Below, in pieces: positions 17,443 to 26,256 of a stretch of 64,000 nucleotides of DNA; position 1 is the first letter of the stretch, and each line of letters begins with the position of its first letter. Made by a program: the position numbers and the translations under genes. Below the pieces are notes generated by a model. The model had not been told where the DNA came from. It did not search any database and saw only the letters and a list, made by a program, of their open reading frames with translations. The stretch is from Polaromonas sp. YR568 (lineage in GTDB: Bacteria > Pseudomonadota > Gammaproteobacteria > Burkholderiales > Burkholderiaceae_C), in the NCBI RefSeq assembly GCF_900116715.1, contig NZ_FPBM01000006.1:1-64000 (forward strand), read 5' to 3'.

Positions 17443-18363
17443 ATGAGCCTTTCGCTTTTTCTCATCCAGATGCTCAACGGCCTGCAGCTGGGTGTGCTGC
17501 TGTTCATGCTGTCGGCGGGGCTCACGCTCGTCTTCGGCATCATGAACTTCGTCAACCTGGCGCACGGCAGCCTCTACATGATGGGCGCTTACTTTGCGGC
17601 AGCGGCTTACGCGCGCACCGATTCCTTCATCATCGCGGCGCTGGTCGGCATTGTGGGCAGCGCGGCGCTGGGCTTTGCGATTGAGCGCATCGTGGCCGCG
17701 CGGCTCTATGCACGCGACCACCTGGACCATGTGCTGGCCACCTTCGGCCTGATCCTGTTTTTCAACGAGCTGGCGCGCACCGTGTGGGGTGCATCGCCTT
17801 ATTACATGAACGTGCCCCAGGCGCTGTCGGGCACCATCAACCTGCTGGGCATTTCCTACTCGGCCTACCGCTTCGCCATCATCGTGGTCGGCCTGCTGGT
17901 GGCGCTGGGTTGCTACCTGCTGATCAACAAGACCCGCGTGGGCATGCTGATACGCGCGGGCTCCAGCAACCCCACCATCGTGGCCGCGCTGGGTGTCAAT
18001 ATCAAGCTGCTCAACGCTGCCATCTTTGCCCTGGGCGCCGCGCTGGCCGGCGTGGCGGGGCTGATGAGCGGGCCCATCCTGTCGGTGCAACCCGGCATGG
18101 GCGAGCCCATCCTGATCACCGCCATGATCGTCATCGTGATCGGCGGCATTGGCTCGGTGCGCGGTGCGTTTTATTCGGCGCTAATCGTCGGCGTCATCGA
18201 CACGGCGGGCCGCGCCTTTTTGCCCATGATCCTGCGGGAGTTTCTGGACCGCAGCACCGCGCAGGCCGCCGGCCCGGCGCTGGCCTCTATGCTGATCTGC
18301 ATCTTCATGGCCGCCGTGCTGGCCCTGAAGCCGCAAGGCCTTTTCCCGGTGAAGAACCAATGA
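17443..18363 (+). CDS. livH: Branched-chain amino acid-type ABC transporter permease, LivH
   Basis: 306 residues, about eight membrane segments. Landmarks include the N-terminal LFMLSAGLTLVFGIMNFVNLAHGSLYMMGAY and the C-terminal coupling segment IGGIGSVRGAFYSALIVG. One of two inner-membrane subunits of the transporter. The stop overlaps the next gene by 4 bases (ATGA). Confidence 0.92.
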   Translation: MSLSLFLIQMLNGLQLGVLLFMLSAGLTLVFGIMNFVNLAHGSLYMMGAYFAAAAYARTDSFIIAALVGIVGSAALGFAIERIVAARLYARDHLDHVLATFGLILFFNELARTVWGASPYYMNVPQALSGTINLLGISYSAYRFAIIVVGLLVALGCYLLINKTRVGMLIRAGSSNPTIVAALGVNIKLLNAAIFALGAALAGVAGLMSGPILSVQPGMGEPILITAMIVIVIGGIGSVRGAFYSALIVGVIDTAGRAFLPMILREFLDRSTAQAAGPALASMLICIFMAAVLALKPQGLFPVKNQ

Positions 18364-19355
18364 TGATGCGTAACAAGATTTCACTGGGCTTTGCCGCCGT
18401 GGTGGTGGCACTGCTGCTGCTGGTGCCGCTGTATGCCAGTTGGGCGGGTGAGCCGTTTGCGCTGACCTTTATGGCCCGTGTGCTGGTGTTTTCGCTGGCG
18501 GCCATCAGTCTCAATTTAATTCTGGGTTATGGCGGCATGGTGAGCTTTGGCCATGCGCTCTACATGGGGCTGGGTGCGTATGCGGTGGGATTGCTTGCGC
18601 AGCATGAAGTCACCAACGGCTGGGTGCAATTGGGCGTCACGCTGGCCGTGTGCGGCGCCGTTGGGTTGCTGACCGGCGTGATCTCCCTGCGAACCACCGG
18701 CATCGCCTTCATCATGATCACGCTGGCCTTTGCGCAGATGTTTTATTACCTCTTTGTGAGCCTGAAGCAATACGGCGGCGATGACGGTTTGTCGATCTCG
18801 GCGCGCAGCGACTTTGGCTTGTTCAGCCTGGGCTCACCGGTCACGCTGTATTACGTGGCGCTGGTGCTGGTGCTGGCGGCGCTGTTCTTTACGCACCGCC
18901 TGGTGGAGGCGCGCTTTGGCATGGTGCTGCGCGGCTGCCGCGTCAACGAGCGGCGCATGAAGGCCATGGGCTTTCACACGCTGCGTTACCGGTTGTCGGC
19001 TTATGTGCTGTCCAGCATGCTGTGCGGGCTGGCCGGGCTGCTGTATGCCAACCTCACCGGCTTTGCCTCACCCGCCTACCTGGCCTGGACAGTGTCCGGC
19101 GAGCTGATCGTCATGGTGGTGCTGGGCGGCATGGGCACGGTGTTTGGCCCGCTGGCCGGGGCACTGGTGCTGCTGATCAGCGAAGAGCTGCTCAAGGCGC
19201 TGACCGACCACTGGATGATGATCCTCGGCCCGCTTATCGTGCTGGTGGTGCTGACGGCGCGGCGCGGTGTCTACGGCTATTTGCTGGACTGGGATGCCTG
19301 GCGCGAACGCAAGCGCATGGCTGCCTTGCCCAAGGGCGTGGAGGGCCAGCCATGA
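18360..19355 (+). CDS. livM: Branched-chain amino acid-type ABC transporter permease, LivM
   Basis: About 331 residues from the ATG overlapping livH (two more ATGs follow directly). About nine hydrophobic segments. The LivM signature LNLILGYGGMVSFGHALYMGLGAY appears near residue 45 and the ATPase-coupling loop GGMGTVFGPLAGALV near 250. Overlaps the ATPase gene by ATGA. An in-frame upstream extension to 17784 lies wholly inside livH and is not real. Confidence 0.92.
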   Translation: MMMRNKISLGFAAVVVALLLLVPLYASWAGEPFALTFMARVLVFSLAAISLNLILGYGGMVSFGHALYMGLGAYAVGLLAQHEVTNGWVQLGVTLAVCGAVGLLTGVISLRTTGIAFIMITLAFAQMFYYLFVSLKQYGGDDGLSISARSDFGLFSLGSPVTLYYVALVLVLAALFFTHRLVEARFGMVLRGCRVNERRMKAMGFHTLRYRLSAYVLSSMLCGLAGLLYANLTGFASPAYLAWTVSGELIVMVVLGGMGTVFGPLAGALVLLISEELLKALTDHWMMILGPLIVLVVLTARRGVYGYLLDWDAWRERKRMAALPKGVEGQP

Positions 19356-20107
19356 GCGGCACCCTGCAAATCAACCAGCTCGTGAAGCGCTACGGCGGCT
19401 TGCTGGCCACCGACCATGTCTCGCTCTCGCTGGCTGCGGGCGAGCTGCACGCCATCATCGGCCCCAACGGCGCGGGAAAAACCACGCTGATCGGCCAACT
19501 GGGCGGCGAGTTTCCGGCCGACACCGGCAGCGTCACCTTTGATGGCGTTGATATCACCACGCTCAAGCCGGCACAGCGCGCGCTGCGCGGCCTGGCTCGG
19601 TCTTACCAGATCACCTCGGTCTTCCCCGAGTTCAGCGTGCTGGAAAACGTGGCGCTGGCCATGCAGGCGCACTGCGGCCACAGCTTCGGCTTCTGGAAAC
19701 CCATGCTGCGCCAGCCCGAACTGGTGGAGCCGGCCCTTCTGGCGATTGAGCAGGCCGGCCTCACGCATCGCGCACGCACACCGGTGTCCGAGCTGGCGCA
19801 TGGCGAGCGCCGCCAGCTGGAGCTGGCCATGGTGCTGGTCGCGCAACCCCGCTTGCTGCTGCTGGACGAGCCCATGGCCGGCATGAGCCACCAGGAGTCC
19901 GGCAAGGTGGTGCAACTGCTGCAAAGCCTCAAGGGGCGCTACACCATGCTGCTGGTGGAGCACGACATGGACGCGGTGTTTGCGCTGGCGGACCGCATCT
20001 CGGTGCTGGTCTATGGCCGCATCATCGCCAGCGGCACGCCTGAAGAAATTCGCGCCAACGAAGAAGTCCGCACCGCCTACCTGGGCGACGAGGTGCTGCC
20101 GGTATGA
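19352..20107 (+). CDS. livG: ABC transporter ATP-binding protein, LivG
   Basis: 251 residues. Walker A GPNGAGKTT near residue 38, signature ELAHGERRQLELAMVL, Walker B LLLLDEPMAGM, and a switch His in LVEHDMDAVF. This LivG carries the long insertion between Walker A and signature typical of the type. ATGA overlaps join it to livM and livF. Confidence 0.93.
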   Translation: MSGTLQINQLVKRYGGLLATDHVSLSLAAGELHAIIGPNGAGKTTLIGQLGGEFPADTGSVTFDGVDITTLKPAQRALRGLARSYQITSVFPEFSVLENVALAMQAHCGHSFGFWKPMLRQPELVEPALLAIEQAGLTHRARTPVSELAHGERRQLELAMVLVAQPRLLLLDEPMAGMSHQESGKVVQLLQSLKGRYTMLLVEHDMDAVFALADRISVLVYGRIIASGTPEEIRANEEVRTAYLGDEVLPV

Positions 20108-20817
20108 AAACCAATCTGCTTGAAATCAGCGACATCGAAGTCTGCTACGGCGACGCGCAAGCCCTGTTCGGCGCGGCGCTCAGCGTGGCCGAAGGCGAGT
20201 TCGTTACCCTGCTGGGGCGCAACGGCATGGGCAAAACCACCACGGTACGCACCGCCACCGGCATCATGAGCGCGCGCAGCGGCCGTGTGCAGTTTGCCGG
20301 GCAAGATGTCTCGCGCTGGCCCTCTTACAAGATCGCCCGGCTGGGCTTGGGCCTGGTGCCCGAGCAGCGCCAGGTGTTCCCTAACCTAACGGTCATGGAA
20401 AACCTGGTGGCCACCGCGCACAACCGCCTGCAGCACAAAGACCCGTGGACGCTGGAGCGCGTGTACAAGCTCTTCCCGCGCCTTAAAGAGCGCGCCGGCA
20501 ACCTGGGCCTGAACCTCTCGGGCGGTGAGCAGCAGATGCTGGCGATTGGCCGCGCGCTGATGACCAACCCGCGCCTGCTGGTGCTGGACGAAGCCACCGA
20601 AGGCCTGGCACCCATCGTGCGCGGCGAGATCTGGGACTGCCTGCAGACGCTCAAGAACACCGGCCTCTCGGTGCTGGTGATCGACAAAAACATTGGCCCG
20701 CTGCTGCGCATTGCCGATACCCATTTCATCCTTGAAAAAGGCCGCACCGTCTGGAGCGGCAGTTCGCCCAGCCTGCTGGCCAACCGCGACGTATTGCAGG
20801 AGACGCTAGGTGTCTGA
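20104..20817 (+). CDS. livF: ABC transporter ATP-binding protein, LivF
   Basis: 237 residues, the second ATPase. Walker A GRNGMGKTTT, signature NLSGGEQQMLAIGRAL, Walker B LLVLDEATEGLAP. Last transporter gene; it overlaps the hydrolase gene by 8 bases, so the hydrolase belongs to the same operon. The usual switch-region His (H-loop) reads IDKNIGPLL, a common LivF variant. Confidence 0.93.
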   Translation: MKTNLLEISDIEVCYGDAQALFGAALSVAEGEFVTLLGRNGMGKTTTVRTATGIMSARSGRVQFAGQDVSRWPSYKIARLGLGLVPEQRQVFPNLTVMENLVATAHNRLQHKDPWTLERVYKLFPRLKERAGNLGLNLSGGEQQMLAIGRALMTNPRLLVLDEATEGLAPIVRGEIWDCLQTLKNTGLSVLVIDKNIGPLLRIADTHFILEKGRTVWSGSSPSLLANRDVLQETLGV

Positions 20818-21691
20818 TTTTTTGACAACACGGGAAGACTGGCGCCGCATGGATGCCGCCGAACTGGCACGCCAGTACAGCGCACGCGGCACCGTGCCCG
20901 ATGCGGAGGTTTTCATCAAGGACTACCGCGACCTTTCAACGCCCCTGTATGCGCTGCCGCATGTGAAGGGCGCGCGCTATGGCGAGCATGCCGACGAGGT
21001 GCTGGATTTGTTCCCCGTGCCGGGCAAGAAGGATGCGCCGCTTTTTGTGTTTGTGCACGGCGGTTACTGGCGCTCGCTGGGCCGGGAAGACTCGGCTTTT
21101 ATGGCGAAGGCTTTCACGGAGCGTGGCATCGCGGTGGCGGTGATCAACTACACCCTGTCGCCTGAAGCCAGCCTGGGTGAAATCACTGCGCAATGCCGGC
21201 GCAGCGTGGCCTGGCTGTACCGCAATGGCGCGGCGCACGGTGTGGATGTGAACCGCATCGTCGTGGCCGGCAGCTCCGCTGGCGGGCACCTGGGCGGCAT
21301 GTTGATTTCACAAGGCTGGCAGGCTGAGTTGGGTTTGCCGCCTGATGTGGTGAAGGGTGCTGCGCTGGTAAGCGGGCTTTTTGACCTTGCGCCTGTGCAG
21401 CAGACCACACCCAACCAGTGGCTGGGGCTTAGTGAGGCTGAGGCTTTGGCGCTCAGCCCTATGGAATCGTTGCCATTGCCCAGTGTGAAGTTGTGTATTG
21501 CTGTGGCCGGGATTGATACGGATGAGTTCAAACGGCAGTCGTTGATGTATGCCGAGGCTTGCCGCCGGCTGGGGTGCGAGGTTAGTTATCTGGATGTGGC
21601 TGGGCGGAATCACTTTGATGTGATTACGGATTGGATGAATCCGGATTCGGCTTTGACCCGGGCTACCTGGGGTCTGTTCAAGCCGGTTTGA
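20810..21691 (+). CDS. Alpha/beta hydrolase, arylformamidase-like
   Basis: 293 residues with a GTG start inside the end of livF. The oxyanion motif HGGYWRS near residue 84 and nucleophile GSSAGGH near 150 are typical of kynurenine formamidase-like and HSL-type esterases; the acid and His are probably in AGIDTDEF and GRNHFDV near the end. In an operon with 3-hydroxyanthranilate dioxygenase, hydrolysis of an N-formyl or other N-acyl aryl amine is plausible. No kynureninase or kynurenine monooxygenase is nearby, so a complete kynurenine route is not shown here. Confidence 0.85.
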   Translation: MSDFLTTREDWRRMDAAELARQYSARGTVPDAEVFIKDYRDLSTPLYALPHVKGARYGEHADEVLDLFPVPGKKDAPLFVFVHGGYWRSLGREDSAFMAKAFTERGIAVAVINYTLSPEASLGEITAQCRRSVAWLYRNGAAHGVDVNRIVVAGSSAGGHLGGMLISQGWQAELGLPPDVVKGAALVSGLFDLAPVQQTTPNQWLGLSEAEALALSPMESLPLPSVKLCIAVAGIDTDEFKRQSLMYAEACRRLGCEVSYLDVAGRNHFDVITDWMNPDSALTRATWGLFKPV

Positions 21692-21723
21692 CGTTTGGGG
21701 TGAGATATCTCTGCTGAGAGCTG

Positions 21724-22021
21724 CTGGCCGGGGTCGCCCGGCATGCGACTCACTTTTCTTTGCTTCGCCAAAGAAAAGTAAGCAAAAGAAAGGCGACCCT
21801 ACTGTCTGCGTCCCTCCGCTGCGCTGCGGGCAACCTGCGGTGCTCGGTCCAGACGGGGTCAAAAACAACTCGCCTTCGGCTCAGACAAGTTTTTGCCCTG
21901 ATCCGTCTGGACCTCCGCTCCTCGGCGCATACAGAAGGGGTGGGGAGAGGAAATACCAAACAGCCGAATACCAATACCGAATACCAGAAGAAACAAGGAC
22001 TCGCCATGGCGAGTCCTTGTT
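21724..22021 (+). repeat. Copy C of the ~300 bp dispersed repeat
   Basis: Same block order as copy B: CTGGCCGGGGTCGCCCGG, the ACTTTTCTTTG/CAAAGAAAAGT hairpin, CGGTCCAGACGGGGTC, CTGATCCGTCTGG and the AACAAGGACTC end. It faces copy D; together they fill the 680 bp without genes between 21691 and 22373. Confidence 0.85.
21992..22021. terminator. 30 bp perfect palindrome at the C/D junction
   Basis: Each half reads AACAAGGACTCGCCA or its complement, with CCATGG at the centre. It is the shared end of repeats C and D and would form a strong hairpin on either strand, ending transcripts that arrive from the hydrolase gene or from lysR. Confidence 0.7.
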
Positions 22022-22324
22022 GGTATTTGTCTTTGTATTTGTCCCCGTTCCCGATTGCCCCGTCCTGGCTGGGCCGAGGAGCGCAGAGACAAGCGGATCA
22101 GGGCAAAAACTTGTTTGAGCGAAGCGAGTTGTTTTTGACCCCGCTTGGCTCGAGCACCGCAGGTTGCCCGTAGCGAAGCGTAGGGACCCAGACTGCGGGT
22201 CGCCTTTTGGTATTCGCGTAACTTCGCTTCGCGAAGTGAGCGAATCCCCACTACGTGACCTTTGGTGACTTTCTTTTGGCGAAGCAAAAGAAAGTTACTG
22301 GCCGCCGGGCCACTCCCGGCCAGC
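21992..22324 (-). repeat. Copy D of the ~300 bp dispersed repeat, inverted relative to C
   Basis: Read on the minus strand it repeats the order of copies B and C, including CGGGGTCAAAAACAACTCGC-type sequence, the ACTTTCTTTTG/CAAAAGAAAGT hairpin and the CCGGCCAG end. It has an extra ~45 bp segment near 22205-22260 with its own CGCTTCGCGAAG inverted repeat that copies B and C lack. Confidence 0.8.
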
Positions 22325-22372
22325 AGCCTAAGCAAAAATCACAAGCCCTGAGCAACACCCAGCTCAAATACT

Positions 22373-23341
22373 TCAACCCGCAGTTTTCCTCTTAACTTTC
22401 TTCACCACCCTGGCCGCAGCCAGCACCGTAACCTCACTCTTGAAGTGAGCCAAAAACGCTTCACAAGGCGCAGACAACTGCCGCTGCCCATCCGTCAACG
22501 CGACGATGTTGCGCTCCATCACAGGCGCCGTCAGCGGTACAGCAACCACCCCAGGCGACCGCGCACTCGACAGCGCATAAGAAGGCAGGATGGACAACGC
22601 CAACCCGGCCTCCACCAAACCCACAGCCGTCGTCACATGCGCTACCTCAAAGGCGGGCTGCACCGGCTCGCCCATGTCGGCAAAACCTTTTTCCACCAGC
22701 TTGCGCAGGCCGCTGCCGTGGCGCAGCACCGCCAGCGGCTCGCCTGCGAGTTCGGCCCAGCGTACTTCGCGCCGCTCGGCCAGCGGGTGGCTGAGCTGGC
22801 AGGCCAGCATCAGTCTGTCCTGGTAGAGCGTGGTGGCGACGAGGTCGGGGATGTCGGTGTCGGCCGTGCACACACCGAAATCCGCCTGGCCGCTGCGCAC
22901 CGCCTGGGCGATCTCGTCCACCGGCAAATCAAACAGGTCGACACGAATGCTGGGAAAGCGCGCACGAAAGCCCGCCAGCAACGGCGGCAGCAAGGTGGCG
23001 GCCAGCAGGGGTGAGGTCGCCACGGCAAAGCGGCCGCTGCGCCGGTCTGAAAGCTGGCGCAGCCCGTCAAAGGCCTGGTCGAGGTTGTCAAAGACCTTGC
23101 GGATAGACGGCAGCAGCTCCAGCCCGGCGTCGGTCAGCGAGATGCGCCGTGTGGTGCGCTCGAACAGCCGCACGGCCAGCTCGCCTTCCAGTGTGCTGAT
23201 CAGCATGGACAGCGCCGAGGGCGTGATGTGCAGGCGCTGCGCAGCGCGTGTGACGCTTTCGTCCTCTGCCACCGCCACAAAGGCGCGCAGCTGGCGAATG
23301 GTCACCCCTGCGGGGCGGGCGGCGTTTCGGGTGTCTGTCAT
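22373..23341 (-). CDS. LysR-family transcriptional regulator
   Basis: About 322 residues from MTDTRNAARPAG; the longer frame from 23428 would overlap the permease gene. The N-terminal winged helix is clear (TIRQLRAFVAVAEDESVTRAAQRLHITPSALSMLISTLE), followed by a LysR substrate-binding domain. The C-terminus is basic (RVVKKVKRK). It is the last gene of the NMT1-type transporter operon, 19 bp after the permease, so it likely controls that transporter. The effector is unknown; a purine or pyrimidine derivative would fit the wider context. Confidence 0.88.
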   Translation of the reverse strand: MTDTRNAARPAGVTIRQLRAFVAVAEDESVTRAAQRLHITPSALSMLISTLEGELAVRLFERTTRRISLTDAGLELLPSIRKVFDNLDQAFDGLRQLSDRRSGRFAVATSPLLAATLLPPLLAGFRARFPSIRVDLFDLPVDEIAQAVRSGQADFGVCTADTDIPDLVATTLYQDRLMLACQLSHPLAERREVRWAELAGEPLAVLRHGSGLRKLVEKGFADMGEPVQPAFEVAHVTTAVGLVEAGLALSILPSYALSSARSPGVVAVPLTAPVMERNIVALTDGQRQLSAPCEAFLAHFKSEVTVLAAARVVKKVKRKTAG

Positions 23342-23360
23342 GGGTTGATTGTGCGGCTTT

Positions 23361-24134
23361 TCAGCCGTTTTGCGAGCCGCGGTGCGCCCAGGCCGTGGTG
23401 TGCTTTTCGACATAGCTGAAGAGCTCATACATTGCCATGGCCATCGCGCCTATCACCACCAGCCCGGCAAAGGCCAGCGCCAGACGTTGCTGCGAGCCCG
23501 CGCTTTGCATGAGGTAGCCAATGCCGGAATCACCCGCCGTCATTTCGGCCAGCACCGTGCCCACAAAGGCCAGCGTGATCGCGACCTTGAGCGAGGCAAA
23601 GAAGTAAGGCATGGAGCGGGGCAGGCCGACCTTGACCAGCACGTCCCAGCGTTTGGCGCCCAGCACGCGCAGCACGTCTTCAAGCTCGGGCTCCAGCGTG
23701 GCCAGGCCGGTGGCCATGTTCACGGTGATGGGGAAAAACGAGATCAGGAAAGCGGTGAGGATGCCGGGGCCGACGCCGATGCCGAACCAGACGATGAGGA
23801 TGGGAACAATCGCTGCCTTGGGCACGGCGTTGAAAGCCACCAGCAGTGGGTAGACGGCCGCGTAGGCCAACCGTGATGAGCCGACCAAGAAGCCCAGCAG
23901 CACACCGACCACGATGGACAGGCCAAAACCAACCATGGTGACCCAGAAGGTTTTCCAGGCGGCTTCTGCAATCGGGCCTGCGAATTCGTGCATGGCCTGG
24001 GCAATCGCCAGCGGCGCCGGGAAGATGAACTCGGGCACCGAGAAGCCGGCGCACACCGCCTGCCACAGCGCCACCACGGCGGCCAGCAGCAGCCACGGCG
24101 CCCAGCGTTCGAGTTGTTTGCTCTGCAGGTTCAT
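23361..24134 (-). CDS. ABC transporter permease (SsuC/ThiX type)
   Basis: 257 residues with about six membrane segments. The BPD-transporter loop is ELEDVLRVLGAKRWDVLVKVGLPRSMPYFFASLKVA, typical of nitrate/sulfonate/pyrimidine-precursor importers. The start overlaps the ATPase gene by ATGA, and lysR follows after 19 bp. Confidence 0.9.
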   Translation of the reverse strand: MNLQSKQLERWAPWLLLAAVVALWQAVCAGFSVPEFIFPAPLAIAQAMHEFAGPIAEAAWKTFWVTMVGFGLSIVVGVLLGFLVGSSRLAYAAVYPLLVAFNAVPKAAIVPILIVWFGIGVGPGILTAFLISFFPITVNMATGLATLEPELEDVLRVLGAKRWDVLVKVGLPRSMPYFFASLKVAITLAFVGTVLAEMTAGDSGIGYLMQSAGSQQRLALAFAGLVVIGAMAMAMYELFSYVEKHTTAWAHRGSQNG

Positions 24135-24955
24135 GCGCTCGCTCCGCCGCGCACCGCGCCGATGTGGCCGCGCAGCTCGTGCACGATGTCGCTGAACTCA
24201 CGGGTGTAGGTCACTTCCAGGTCGCGCGGGCGGGGCAACTCGATCTCGCGCCGCACCACAAAGCGGCCCGGGCTTTTGCTCATCACATACACCGTGTCGG
24301 CCAGAAAGACCGATTCGCGCAAATCGTGCGTCACCAGAATCACGTTAAACCGCTGCTCGGTCCAGAGGTCGCGCAGGATGCACCAGAGCTCCTCGCGCGT
24401 GAAGGCGTCGAGCGCGCCGAAAGGCTCGTCCAGCAACAGCATCTTGGGCTCGTGGATGAGTGCGCGGCAGATGCTGGCACGCTGCTGCATGCCGCCTGAA
24501 AGCTGCCAGGGGAATTTGTCTTCATAACCCGCCAGGCCCACTTTTTGCAGCAGCCGGCGCGCGCGTTCTTCAAACTCCTTGCGCCTGGCCTTGAACTGGC
24601 TGCGGTAGGGCTCGACGATCTCCAGCGGCAACAGTACATTGCCCACCGTGGTGCGCCAGGGCAGCAGCGACGGCGCCTGGAAGGCCATGCCCGAGATCTT
24701 GAGCGGGCCGGTCACCGGTTTGCCGTCGATCAGGATGCGGCCGGCCGAGGGCATCTTCAGCCCGGTCGCCAGCTTCATGAAGGTGGACTTGCCGCAACCT
24801 GAGGGCCCGACGATGGCGATGAACTCGCCTTGCCGTACCTGCAGGTCAATGGCTTCGACCGAGAATTGTTTGCGCGCGAGCAGCTCGTCGTTATAGGCGA
24901 GCCAGACGTCCTTGAAATCGACGAAATGATGGTCGTTGGCGGTAGCCAGGGTCAT
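24131..24955 (-). CDS. ABC transporter ATP-binding protein (SsuB/ThiZ type)
   Basis: 274 residues. Walker A GPSGCGKST near residue 55, Q-loop MAFQAPSLLPWRT, signature LSGGMQQRASICRAL, Walker B MLLLDEPFGALD, switch His in VTHDLRES. Lies 2 bp after the receptor gene and overlaps the permease by 4 bp. Confidence 0.92.
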   Translation of the reverse strand: MTLATANDHHFVDFKDVWLAYNDELLARKQFSVEAIDLQVRQGEFIAIVGPSGCGKSTFMKLATGLKMPSAGRILIDGKPVTGPLKISGMAFQAPSLLPWRTTVGNVLLPLEIVEPYRSQFKARRKEFEERARRLLQKVGLAGYEDKFPWQLSGGMQQRASICRALIHEPKMLLLDEPFGALDAFTREELWCILRDLWTEQRFNVILVTHDLRESVFLADTVYVMSKSPGRFVVRREIELPRPRDLEVTYTREFSDIVHELRGHIGAVRGGASA

Positions 24956-24957
24956 GT

Positions 24958-25998
24958 TTATTTCTTGGGTGCTGGCAAGACGTTGAGTTCAGCCGCTGTC
25001 GGCAGGAAAGAGCCGTTCCACACCACGTCAGGGTTGACGCGGGTCTTGGTGCCGAAGGCGTCCGACACCTGCGAGGCCATCAGCGAAAGGCGCGGCGCCT
25101 TGACTTGGCCGAAACCTTCCGCGCGCGCGTCGGGGCTGTTGATGACGGTGTCTATGGCCAGGCGCAGGCGGCGTACTTCCAGCGGCACATTGATGATGCC
25201 GTCGCGCGCTTTCACAAACTCGATGGCGGCAGCCGGGTCGGCCACCACGTCCTTCACACCTTTGGAGAAGGCCTGCAAGAACGCCTTGATCGCCGCCGGG
25301 TTTTCCTTGATGAGTTTGGGCGAGGCGATGACGACGTTGCCATAGTGCTTCACGCCGAAGTCGGCATAAGGCAGCACCACCACGTCTTCGGCTTTCACGC
25401 CGCGCGCCTCCAGGTTGAGCAGCGAGGTGAAGGTGAAGCCGGTGATCGCGTCCACATCGCCGCGGGCCAGCATGGTTTCGCGCAGCGGTGGGTCCATGGC
25501 TGTCCATTGAAAGCCGGTGATGTTGTTGGCCTTGGCAAAAATCGGGAAGGCGCGGCGGCCGGCGTCAAACACCGGGGCGCCCATCTTTTTGCCGTTCAGG
25601 TCGGCCGGGGTTTTGATGCCCGACTTTTTAAGCGCCATGACGGAGGCGGGTGTGTTGTTGTAGACCATCATCACGGCCACGGGCTTGTTGGGCGCGTCGG
25701 GGTTGTTGGCGTGGAACTCCATCACCGAGGCCAGGTCGGCAAAGCCCATGTCGTAGGTGCCCGAGGCCACCCGCGTGACCGCGCCGCCGGAGCCGTTGCC
25801 GGCGTCCACCGTCACGTCCAGCTTGTTGGCCTTGAAGTAGCCCTTGGCCACCGGCGTCAAAAAGAGGGCGGAAGGGCCTTCAAAGCGCCAGTCGAGCTGG
25901 AACTTGATGGGCGTGTTTTGCGCATGGGCCAAAGTGAAGGCGGCCGTGGCAGCCAGCAGGCCGGTGGCTTTGAGGAGACGTGTGAAGTGGCGTGTCAT
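24958..25998 (-). CDS. ABC transporter substrate-binding protein, NMT1/ThiY-like
   Basis: About 346 residues from MTRHFTRLLKATG; a longer frame to 26172 has no support. Signal peptide ends near TLAHAQ. The mature part is a type II periplasmic receptor (IKFQLDWRFEGPSALFLTPVAKGYFKANKLDVTV) of the NMT1/ThiY family that binds pyrimidine precursors, taurine, nitrate and related compounds. It lies beside uric acid and allantoin genes, so a purine-derived ligand is likely but unproven. Confidence 0.9.
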   Translation of the reverse strand: MTRHFTRLLKATGLLAATAAFTLAHAQNTPIKFQLDWRFEGPSALFLTPVAKGYFKANKLDVTVDAGNGSGGAVTRVASGTYDMGFADLASVMEFHANNPDAPNKPVAVMMVYNNTPASVMALKKSGIKTPADLNGKKMGAPVFDAGRRAFPIFAKANNITGFQWTAMDPPLRETMLARGDVDAITGFTFTSLLNLEARGVKAEDVVVLPYADFGVKHYGNVVIASPKLIKENPAAIKAFLQAFSKGVKDVVADPAAAIEFVKARDGIINVPLEVRRLRLAIDTVINSPDARAEGFGQVKAPRLSLMASQVSDAFGTKTRVNPDVVWNGSFLPTAAELNVLPAPKK

Positions 25999-26256
25999 GG
26001 GAGATCCTGAAGGAAAAGAGGTCCGTCGCTTGCCGGCCCACCAGGCACGGGGCGAAGAGCGGTCTTGGGGAGTAGCAAAAACAGTGCCGCGCCTGTTATT
26101 CGGGATGGAGGGGTGAGAGTGGGGAGCCAACACCCTTTGCGCACGGCATGGGGTTATTTTCGGCGAAGTCACGCCGTGTTCGGCGCTATGGCCGGTTTTT
26201 TGCGTCCGTGATTACCACTAAGCCCAGGGGGCCGGGCGCCCTGCGAAGAGGGTGTT
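25999..26256 (-). promoter_or_regulatory. Leader region of the NMT1-type transporter operon
   Basis: About 260 bp between gntR and the receptor start. On the minus strand it contains a GGGTG/CACCC hairpin (about 26106-26135) with TTGG inside. Xanthine-sensing NMT1-motif riboswitches are known upstream of such transporters in Burkholderiales, but I cannot confirm the conserved core by eye. Confidence 0.3.

Noticed and set aside
21308-22335. Several open frames inside repeats C and D
   Set aside because: The frames are made of the repeat itself, differ between copies and show no third-position bias.
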